Shown: one piece after another, positions 1 through 5,683 of the stretch | How the letters are laid out: each line of letters begins with the position of its first letter | How positions within the stretch are numbered: the first letter of the stretch is position 1 | DNA from: a virus | IMG/VR virus record: IMGVR_UViG_3300045970_000595 | Span: 1-41,864 of that record | DNA length: 41,864 nt | Direction: 5' to 3' (one strand) | The notes under the pieces: model-generated | The model's input: only the letters and a program-made list of their open reading frames with translations | What the model was told of the DNA's origin: nothing | Database searches by the model: none | Made by a program: the position numbers and the translations under genes

Positions 1-127
1 TCCCTCCCGGCATCCGCTGCGCCGCGCGCACCCCCGAGCCGCTGCTCGACGTGCTGATCCTCGCTCGCGACCACGCGGACGAAGGGCTTTATTGGGATAT
101 GGGGTTTTGGCAAAGCGACGGACACTG
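1..127. repeat. Direct terminal repeat, copy 1 (circular closure)
   Basis: Bases 1-127 are identical to 41738-41864. An exact 127-base overlap at the ends of a contig is the usual mark of a circular assembly graph closed with a 127-base k-mer, so the real molecule is a circle (or a circularly permuted or cos-joined phage genome) of about 41,737 bp. It should not be read as a biological long terminal repeat without read evidence. Confidence 0.93.
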
Positions 128-551
128 GTGCAGCGCCTATGCAGGCGGCGAGCCGATCGCCGATGCCGTTTTGTGGTGGCCGCTGCCGAACGAGCGGGAC
201 GCCCTGGCCGAGTCGAAGTCGGCCGGCACTCGACCCGCCGGTACCGGCCCGCAGTGGATCGCCGTCGCCGAGCGGCTGCCCGAACCTGGCACCTGGGTGA
301 TTGCCGCCTATCGCAACGCGCTGGGCAAGTGGCGCCAGGTGGTCGGCCAACACATCCCCCCGTATTTCGCTGAATTAAGCCCGGACAGCGCCGTGGATGG
401 GGACTACTGCGAGACCGCCGACCTGTTCTACACCCCGGCTGGATGGTACGAGCAACAGGATAACTGGGACGATTACGGGTATATCGCCATCTCCAACGGC
501 GAGGTGACGCACTGGCAGCCGCTTCCCGCGAGCCCCGAGGTAGCGTCATGA
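51..551 (+). CDS. DUF551-like phage protein, tandem domain (start lies across the junction)
   Basis: Small phage protein of unknown role. The C-terminal half begins with WIAVAERLPEPGTWV and ends in VTHWQPLP, the hallmark of DUF551 proteins found in early regions of many temperate phages. The N-terminal half ends in a similar block (VLWWPLPN), so the protein looks like two diverged copies of one fold. GTG at 51 is the first start inside the linear window. On the circle the frame stays open to TTG at 41710, which overlaps the parB-like stop and has AGGAG at 41697-41701 with 8-nt spacing, so the likely full protein is 192 residues. It overlaps the next gene at ATGA (548-551). Codon use matches its neighbours. 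Confidence 0.75.
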   Translation: MLILARDHADEGLYWDMGFWQSDGHWCSAYAGGEPIADAVLWWPLPNERDALAESKSAGTRPAGTGPQWIAVAERLPEPGTWVIAAYRNALGKWRQVVGQHIPPYFAELSPDSAVDGDYCETADLFYTPAGWYEQQDNWDDYGYIAISNGEVTHWQPLPASPEVAS

Positions 552-808
552 GCGCCCCGGCCCTGCCCGCCCACATCGAGATGGTCGAGCCGCCCGAGCT
601 GCGCGCCGTCGCCCATCGCGGTCAGGCCGCCAGCCTGCGTTTCCGGGCGTTATCCGAACTCAGCAGCACCGAGCGCGAGGCCCTCAATGACGCCGCCGTT
701 GCCCATGAGGCGGAAGCCCGGCGGCTGACCCGCTGCGCCGAACTGGCGCGCGAGGCCGGGAGTTGGGATGCCCCCGATGACCAGCCCGCCGACCGGAGCC
801 ACCCCTGA
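548..808 (+). CDS. Hypothetical 86-residue phage protein
   Basis: Not recognised. It is a small, soluble, Ala- and Glu-rich, mostly helical protein; the middle (about residues 25-70) is charged and may form a helical hairpin. No membrane segment or cysteine cluster is seen apart from one Cys. Its ATG overlaps the stop of the DUF551-like gene (ATGA), and its own stop overlaps the next ATG (TGATG at 806-810), so it is translated as part of the rightward early operon that leads to the integrase. Confidence 0.6.
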   Translation: MSAPALPAHIEMVEPPELRAVAHRGQAASLRFRALSELSSTEREALNDAAVAHEAEARRLTRCAELAREAGSWDAPDDQPADRSHP

Positions 809-1071
809 TGTCCATCCTAAAGCAGGTCGACTACTGCCCCGAGTGCGGGGAAACCTGGGACCCTGGCGACCAGCCGGGCGATTGTTGCGGCGTCCCGCCA
901 ATCACCGGCTACGCGTGCCCGGACTGCGGGGTCGGCGCCCAGACCGAAGCCGAAGCCATCGCCTGCTGCAACTGGGACTGCACGCCCGAGGGCTATCGGC
1001 TGATCCACGCCGCTGCCGCCGCCGCGGGGCAACAAGAACTGCTGTTGACCGACGACCGGGAGCGTAACTGA
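808..1071 (+). CDS. Cys-rich zinc-ribbon-like protein
   Basis: An 87-residue protein with several CxxC-type pairs: CPECGETW near residue 9, CCG near 28, ACPDCG near 37, and a CCNWDC cluster near 52. This spacing suggests two small zinc ribbons, as in phage proteins that bind nucleic acid or another protein. No enzyme motif is visible. It is coupled on both sides by TGATG overlaps, so it belongs to the same rightward operon. The zinc-binding role is inferred from cysteine spacing only. Confidence 0.65.
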   Translation: MSILKQVDYCPECGETWDPGDQPGDCCGVPPITGYACPDCGVGAQTEAEAIACCNWDCTPEGYRLIHAAAAAAGQQELLLTDDRERN

Positions 1072-1346
1072 TGTGCGACTGCCTCAACTCCAACGCCAAG
1101 GACTTTGCCGCCTGTGGACTGAGGATTATCACCAGCAGCATTGTCTCCAAAGATCTGACCCTCCAGGAGCCCCGCGCAGTTATCGCCGTCGAGTGGACAA
1201 AAGAGCGCTGCCGCAAGCCCCTGCCGCGCCTGATGGCCGCTTGCTGCCCGTTCTGCGGCGCCCGCTATCCCGAGCCGAACGCGCCCGCCGCCGCTCCCCG
1301 CCCTACCACCTACACGTATCCGCCCGCGGCCGGATACGATTTTTGA
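1071..1346 (+). CDS. Small Cys-rich protein
   Basis: A 91-residue protein with cysteines at the N-terminus (MCDCLN) and a CCPFCGARY knuckle near residue 60, followed by a Pro/Ala-rich tail. The central part (ITSSIVSKDL, AVIAVEWTK) reads as a short beta-rich domain. It resembles small phage proteins with one zinc knuckle, but no family is claimed. It starts at an ATG overlapping the previous stop. About 146 bases without a convincing gene separate it from the integrase start. Confidence 0.6.
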   Translation: MCDCLNSNAKDFAACGLRIITSSIVSKDLTLQEPRAVIAVEWTKERCRKPLPRLMAACCPFCGARYPEPNAPAAAPRPTTYTYPPAAGYDF

Positions 1347-1492
1347 TGCCGGCATGATTTGGACCCCTTTCGCCATCAACCGCGGGGCTCCCCTATGCTG
1401 ACTACCGCCCACCGCGCCCTGCTCCGCTTGCTCGCACAGCAGGCCGTGCGGCAGCATGGCCCCGTCTTCACCCCCGGCAACCAGGTCCCACC

Positions 1493-3076
1493 ATGCCCCC
1501 GACCCGCACCGCGTGCTACGTCCGCTACAGCAGCGACCACCAACGCGCCGCCAGCATCGCCGACCAGCTCGCCCTCCTGACCCGCCTGGCCGAAGCCCGC
1601 GGCCTGCCCGCCCCGGCCGTCTATGAGGACGCGGCCATCTCCGGCACCCACACGCACCGCCCCGGCCTGCAGCGCCTGCTCGCCGACGCCGCCGAGGGCC
1701 AGGTGGACGTGCTGCTGATCGAAGACCTCTCACGCCTCGCGCGCGACCTCGGCGACACCGACCGTCTGGTCAAGCGCTTGGCTTTCGACGGCGTCCGCAT
1801 CCTCGCCGCCGACGGCTTCGACAGCGCCAACGAATTCGCCGGGATGCAGGTCGGCCTGCGCGGCATCATGGACGAACACTACATCCGCGACCTCGCCCGC
1901 CGCACCCACCGCGGCCAGACCGGCGCCATCGCCCGCGGCCACCATGCCGGCGGACGCGCCTACGGCTACCGATCCGTCCCGGTACCGGGACCCGGCGGCA
2001 CGCCCCAAGGCTTCGCCCGGGTCATCGATGCGGAGCAGGCCGCCATCGTCCGCCGCATATTCGAGCGCTTCGCCTCCGGCGCCACCGTCTGGGACATCGT
2101 CCGCGAACTCAACCGCGACCACATCCCCGGCCCACGCGGCACCACCTGGAGCCGCAGTGCCCTCTATCCCGACCCCAAGCGCCCCGGCGTCGGGATCCTC
2201 GGCAATCCGCTCTATCGCGGGGAAGTCGTGTGGAACCGCACCCGCTGGGTCAAGGCCCCCGGCGCCGCGACCCGCACCGCCATCCCGCGCCCGCCGGAAG
2301 AATGGCAGGTCCAACAGCACCCCGAGTTGGTCATCGTCCCGCCCGACCTCTGGGCCGCCGCCGCCGCCCAAATCCAGCGTCACGCCCACCGCCCCGGCCG
2401 CCGCGGCACCGGACTGCTCACCGGCATCCTGCGCTGCGCCACCTGCGGCGCCGCCTACGTCGCCATCAACCAAACCCGGCTCGGATGCAGCGCCCACAAG
2501 GAACGCGGCCCCGACGTGTGCGCCCAGGCACTCACCCTGCTGCGCACCCGCACCGAGCGCGTCCTCCTCGACTACGTGCGCCAGGACCTCGTGAGCCCCG
2601 AGGCCCTCGCCTACTTCACCGCGGAGCTGCTGCGCGCCCAGGCCGAACACCAGCCCGATACCAGCGCCATCAAGACCAGGATCCAGGAGGCCGACACCCG
2701 CGCACGCAACATCCTCCGCGCCATCGAGGCCGGCATCTTCACCGAAAGCACCGCCGCCGCCCTCCGCCAGGCCGAAGCCGACCGCACCGCGGCGCAGCGC
2801 GAGTTGGAGCAGGCCCACCGGCCGCCCGTGGCGCCGATCGATCCACGCATCATCCACCGCCGCGTCGTCGCTCAACTGGACGCCATCGAGGACAAGCCCG
2901 CCGCCCGGCAGGCCCTGGGAGAGATTCTTGGAAGGGTCGAGATCGTGGCGCTGCCGACCGGGCCGGTGGCCAGAATAGACCAGGGCCGCGCACTGGCGGC
3001 CCTGGTAGAGAATAGTGGTAGCGGGGGCGCGCTACAGTTGTTTTCTACGCTGATTGAACTGGATTTATCGTCATGA
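1493..3076 (+). CDS. int: Large serine integrase (site-specific recombinase)
   Basis: Cuts and rejoins attP and attB to insert the phage into the host chromosome, and with a directionality factor excises it. The 527-residue length is normal for large serine integrases. The N-terminal resolvase domain (about 1-150) carries YVRYSSDHQ with the likely catalytic Ser13, and EDLSRLARD with Arg81 and Arg84. The recombinase domain follows (about 155-300), then a zinc ribbon with Cys315, Cys318, Cys332 and Cys343, and a charged coiled-coil stretch (about 370-430). No separate excisionase is recognised. The stop overlaps the ATG of the next gene (ATGA), so a membrane protein is coupled to integrase expression. 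attP usually lies beside such genes, but no core could be fixed by eye. Confidence 0.95.
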   Translation: MPPTRTACYVRYSSDHQRAASIADQLALLTRLAEARGLPAPAVYEDAAISGTHTHRPGLQRLLADAAEGQVDVLLIEDLSRLARDLGDTDRLVKRLAFDGVRILAADGFDSANEFAGMQVGLRGIMDEHYIRDLARRTHRGQTGAIARGHHAGGRAYGYRSVPVPGPGGTPQGFARVIDAEQAAIVRRIFERFASGATVWDIVRELNRDHIPGPRGTTWSRSALYPDPKRPGVGILGNPLYRGEVVWNRTRWVKAPGAATRTAIPRPPEEWQVQQHPELVIVPPDLWAAAAAQIQRHAHRPGRRGTGLLTGILRCATCGAAYVAINQTRLGCSAHKERGPDVCAQALTLLRTRTERVLLDYVRQDLVSPEALAYFTAELLRAQAEHQPDTSAIKTRIQEADTRARNILRAIEAGIFTESTAAALRQAEADRTAAQRELEQAHRPPVAPIDPRIIHRRVVAQLDAIEDKPAARQALGEILGRVEIVALPTGPVARIDQGRALAALVENSGSGGALQLFSTLIELDLSS

Positions 3077-3876
3077 CACCACGCCTTTCGCGGCCAATGC
3101 CGCCGCGCCGATTACCTCGGCAGAAGATGACCCGGCTGCACTGGCTGCTTGTCGTTCTGGGGTTGTTGTTTCTCGCGACGCTGATCTCGGCGCCGTTCCA
3201 GTACCGGCCGCCGGACCCGGCCGCGGCGGCCCCGGCGCGGCCGCACGGCACGCATCCTCCCGCGAGCGCACCGGAGGATCAGGATGGAAAGTGGTTGATC
3301 GGTGGACGGCTGCACGACGTGTCTCTCTTGACCTGGCAGGGCGCAACGCCGGAGAACAAGCTCGCGACCGCCGGGGACTGGCTGTTGGGCTCAACGTGGA
3401 AGGGCCGTGTCAACGATGGGCACGATATGAGCCTGCTCAAGGACGCGGCGAAGCGGCTGGTGCGGGCAGTGGATACTGTTGCCAACACGGGGAAGGCGGA
3501 CTTCCAGAATTCCGGCCAGATCGCCGCGCTCATCATCCGGACGGCCAACGACTCCGGGCCGCCCGGAAGTTCTGTTCCGGTCCTGGCCGAGTGGTGGAAG
3601 GGCGGGACCTTGCACAACGCGAACATCGCGGCCTGGCGCGCGGCCACCCAGGAAAACAAGGTGGCCACCGCCGGGGATTGGCTCTGGCGCACGAAGTGGA
3701 AGGGAAATATCGGTAGTCGTTCCGATCTGGATAGACTGAAGATCAAGGCCACGAATTTGGCTCATGCCGTGGATACGGTGGTATCGGAACCCAAGCTGAA
3801 CGATGCTAACACTGGCATGGGCGCGGCAGAGATTGCTGCGGCGCTTCTCGTGATGACGAAAGATTTTGACCCCTGA
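3073..3876 (+). CDS. Membrane-anchored protein with two tandem repeats, coupled to integrase
   Basis: Not recognised. A basic N-terminus precedes one strongly hydrophobic segment (about residues 23-41) and a Pro/Ala-rich linker (44-68), which predicts a protein held in the inner membrane with the rest in the periplasm. The rest is two copies of one about 85-residue unit: both contain W(L/W)xGGxLH, an ATxENKxATAGDWL core (91-104 and 191-204), a WKG, and an AVDT helix near 132 and 232. The ATG overlaps the integrase stop. A gene tied to the integrase and placed before the immunity region could be a superinfection-exclusion or lysogenic conversion factor; that role is inference only. An alternative start is Met19. 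Confidence 0.75.
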   Translation: MTPRLSRPMPPRRLPRQKMTRLHWLLVVLGLLFLATLISAPFQYRPPDPAAAAPARPHGTHPPASAPEDQDGKWLIGGRLHDVSLLTWQGATPENKLATAGDWLLGSTWKGRVNDGHDMSLLKDAAKRLVRAVDTVANTGKADFQNSGQIAALIIRTANDSGPPGSSVPVLAEWWKGGTLHNANIAAWRAATQENKVATAGDWLWRTKWKGNIGSRSDLDRLKIKATNLAHAVDTVVSEPKLNDANTGMGAAEIAAALLVMTKDFDP

Positions 3877-3962
3877 TGGTTGATGGAAACTTGACCATGT
3901 CTGCCGCGCTGCCCTATGCTTTCCCGATCGCCCCTCATGAGCGATCGGGCTTGGCGGCCCGA

Positions 3963-3996
3963 GCAGAGCGGCACAGGGCCGCACGCGGCTTTTTTT
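3963..3996 (+). terminator. Rho-independent terminator with alternative pairing, upstream of C4 RNA
   Basis: A GCCG/CGGC stem (3978-3989) is followed by seven T (3990-3996). The arm GCCGC (3978-3982) can instead pair with GCGGC at 3968-3972, which would break the terminator. GCAGAGC (3963-3969), complementary to the C4 loop, overlaps that competing arm. An inverted repeat (CCCGATCGC/GCGATCGGG) lies just before it, near 3923-3949. Confidence 0.65.
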
Positions 3997-4018
3997 GTCC
4001 CCTGGATTTCCCGATCAA

Positions 4019-4091
4019 TGGGCGGTCCGGGTGGGGAGCCGCAAGGTTCGCCGGTGCTCTGCCGGTCCGCCAACCCATCCGGTTCCGCCCA
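4019..4091 (+). ncRNA. c4: C4 antisense RNA (phage P1/P7 type)
   Basis: Short antisense RNA that in phages P1 and P7 blocks translation of the antirepressor. The fold is clear: the outer stem TGGGCGG (4019-4025) pairs with CCGCCCA (4085-4091). A hairpin GAGCC/GGTTC (4036-4049) carries a GCAA tetraloop. A second hairpin CCGG/CCGG (4051-4065) shows TGCTCTG in its loop. GGTGCTCTGC (4053-4062) is the exact reverse complement of GCAGAGCACC (4132-4141), 5 bases before the antirepressor ATG. Shape, sequence and the gene downstream all fit the C4 family. RNA ends are estimated from the outer stem. Confidence 0.88.
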
Positions 4092-4125
4092 CCCCGCTTG
4101 GCGGCGAGGTGCGCGGCTCTTTGAT

Positions 4126-4141
4126 CGCCAAGCAGAGCACC
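4126..4141 (+). promoter_or_regulatory. C4 target site at the antirepressor translation start
   Basis: GCAGAGCACC (4132-4141) pairs with the C4 loop over 10 bases and covers the ribosome entry region of the ATG at 4147. The adjoining CGCCAAGC (4126-4133) is complementary to GCTTGGCG (4096-4103) just 3' of the C4 outer stem, a possible second contact. No strong Shine-Dalgarno is visible here, as expected if initiation is weak and readily blocked. Confidence 0.78.
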
Positions 4142-4146
4142 TTCCC

Positions 4147-4881
4147 ATGTCGCAAGACACATCCGTCCTATCCGTCCCCTTCCATGGCGCGACCCTGCAC
4201 CTGATTGACCACGCGGGCGAACCCTTCGCCGCGATGCGTCCCATCGTCGAAGCCATGGGTATGGCCTGGCAGGGGCAGTTTGAGAAGATCAAGACGCGGT
4301 ACGAGACCTGCGTCATGGAGATCATGACGCAGGTCCCCGGCGATGACCAGCGCCGCGCTATGATCTGCCTTCCCCTGCGCAAGCTCGCCGGCTGGCTCAT
4401 GACGATCCACCCCAACAAGGTCCGCCCTGACCTGCGCGAGCGCATCATCGCCTACCAGAACGAGTGCGACGACGCGCTGTGGGCCTACTGGTCCCAGGGT
4501 CAGGCCAGCCGGGCGGCGACCGTCCAGGCGCCCGCTGAACCGGCCTGGCCAAAGCTGCCGCCGCCCGATCCGCTCGCCGACAAGGCGGTGCGGACGGCGA
4601 TCAACCGCAAGGCGCACGCCTTGAGCATCGCCGCCTTTGAGCACAACCGGGACATCCTGGAGGAGTGGCTGCGCCAGTCCGACGACATCAGCGACCCGGA
4701 GGCGGCGATTGAGCGCATCCACGACCTGGACCTCGACCACGGCAAGCACGTCATGGTCGACATCCAGTTGCTTTGGGACCTGATCGGGTGCGCGAAGTCC
4801 GCCCATCGGGCGACCGAGGTGCAGATGATCGTCGTCGACCGGATGGAGACGGCGACCGCCCGGCGCTGGTGGGCGCGCTAA
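4147..4881 (+). CDS. ant: Phage antirepressor (P22_AR_N family)
   Basis: A 244-residue protein that would inactivate the lysogeny repressor and induce lytic growth. The N-terminal domain (about 1-115) matches the P22 antirepressor N-terminal family: VPFHGATLHLIDHAGEPFAAMRPIVEAMGMAW, then ICLPLRKLAGWLMTI and RERIIAYQNECDDALWAYW. The C-terminal part is helical and carries no recognised domain. ATG 4147 is chosen because family homology starts there and because the C4-complementary site sits directly before it; the frame is open further upstream but would run through the C4 RNA. The gene converges on the late operon and the two stops are 7 bases apart. Confidence 0.92.
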   Translation: MSQDTSVLSVPFHGATLHLIDHAGEPFAAMRPIVEAMGMAWQGQFEKIKTRYETCVMEIMTQVPGDDQRRAMICLPLRKLAGWLMTIHPNKVRPDLRERIIAYQNECDDALWAYWSQGQASRAATVQAPAEPAWPKLPPPDPLADKAVRTAINRKAHALSIAAFEHNRDILEEWLRQSDDISDPEAAIERIHDLDLDHGKHVMVDIQLLWDLIGCAKSAHRATEVQMIVVDRMETATARRWWAR

Positions 4882-4893
4882 GCAGCGCTTAGC
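4877..4893. terminator. Bidirectional hairpin between convergent stops
   Basis: GCTAAGC (4877-4883) and GCTTAGC (4887-4893) form a perfect 7-bp stem with a 3-base loop. One arm contains the antirepressor TAA and the other the TAA of the leftward tail gene. There is no T-run, so it may stall or stabilise transcript ends rather than act as a full terminator. Confidence 0.5.
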
Positions 4894-5605
4894 TGGCGGC
4901 CTTCTCCAGGGCCTTCGCCACGTAGCCATCCCAGATACCTCGCCACTTGGCGGCGACCTCCCGGTCGCCGCGCCCGTGAAAATCGTATCTCGGCTGATAG
5001 ATTTGTCGATCTACAAAGAACAGGAACGGATACCAGGTATCGCCGATTCTGGTTAGCACGCCTTTCGGATTTCCCTTCGGACCGAACAAGGTAAAATTCT
5101 TGGTCTTGGTTTCGACAAATCCAAGTTGGATGTCCATCAACATGCGGGCAATGACGCCCCCCTCGATATTGCCATAGCGGTTGAGCTTTACGCCCCTGGC
5201 CGGCACCCATACTTTGTTCGTCGGCAACAGTCCTTTGCTCTGCATCAGCTTTTCTGATCGGCGGGGGCCGGCTGTTTGTCCCCCCATGATCTGCACCCCC
5301 AGCCATTCGTCAGGCCCGACCCGCGATCCGGCGCGGAATGCATTCGCCATATAGACAGCGGCGCCCGGAACGTCTGGCACGTCTCCAAAATTCGTTTCCG
5401 TTCCGGCCTTCTTGTAGCGGAGGCTCCCGACCGACCAGGGCGTCGGGTTGGCGATGTCGGTCGTCATCTGGTCCTTTTCGGCCGCGTAGATCTCATAGGC
5501 CATCTTGTTTTGGCTCAGGCGCTGCGCCTCGTCGAGGGTGCCGCCAAGCGCGGCCAGCAGGGCGCGAACGGACTCCATGCCTTCGATGCGCACTGCCTCA
5601 GTCAT
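4889..5605 (-). CDS. Minor tail protein, gpZ-like / tail completion family
   Basis: A 238-residue virion protein. The N-terminus (gene for Met at 5605) has the pattern of phage tail-completion proteins: a helical start, NKMAYEIYAAEKDQM, then PTPWSVGSL. Next come a GGQTAGPRRSEKLMQ stretch, a GLLP turn, KLNRYGN, and a C-terminal FFVDRQIYQPRYDFHGRG motif, all in the order seen in these minor tail proteins. In lambda the Z gene lies before U, whereas here it is the last gene of the late operon. It starts 3 bases after the stop of a 24-codon ORF. Assignment rests on motif order by eye. Confidence 0.62.
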   Translation of the reverse strand: MTEAVRIEGMESVRALLAALGGTLDEAQRLSQNKMAYEIYAAEKDQMTTDIANPTPWSVGSLRYKKAGTETNFGDVPDVPGAAVYMANAFRAGSRVGPDEWLGVQIMGGQTAGPRRSEKLMQSKGLLPTNKVWVPARGVKLNRYGNIEGGVIARMLMDIQLGFVETKTKNFTLFGPKGNPKGVLTRIGDTWYPFLFFVDRQIYQPRYDFHGRGDREVAAKWRGIWDGYVAKALEKAAS

Positions 5606-5608
5606 CGG

Positions 5609-5683
5609 TCAGCCGCCAGCAGGCAGGATGCCGGGATACGGGACCATCGCCGGTACCGCGCCCACGATCGACCGCGTCATCAT
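5609..5683 (-). CDS. 24-residue hydrophobic microprotein in the tail operon
   Basis: An ORF of 24 codons (MMTRSIVGAVPAMV, then YPGILPAGG) fits exactly between the 1171-residue tail protein and the gpZ-like gene. Its first ATG (5683) overlaps the upstream TGA as ATGA, and a second ATG follows at 5680. GGAGG at 5688-5692 lies 3 and 7-8 bases before them. Its stop is 3 bases before the next ATG. The peptide is short, non-polar and Pro/Gly-rich, so it may be a virion peptide or only a coupling device. Too short for usual gene callers. Confidence 0.55.
   Translation of the reverse strand: MMTRSIVGAVPAMVPYPGILPAGG

Noticed and set aside
1347-1492. attP core next to the integrase
   Set aside because: A serine-integrase attP is an imperfect dyad of about 50 bp with a 2-bp core; no candidate could be told from background without an attB or host junction.
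1359-1580. Small ORF before and into the integrase gene (ATG 1359 or 1395)
   Set aside because: No ribosome site, overlaps the integrase by 88 bases, and its second half has the composition of an integrase shadow frame. The first about 30 residues remain faintly plausible.
3876-4124. 82-codon ORF downstream of the membrane repeat protein
   Set aside because: It runs through the terminator and the C4 RNA; the structured RNA explains the region better.
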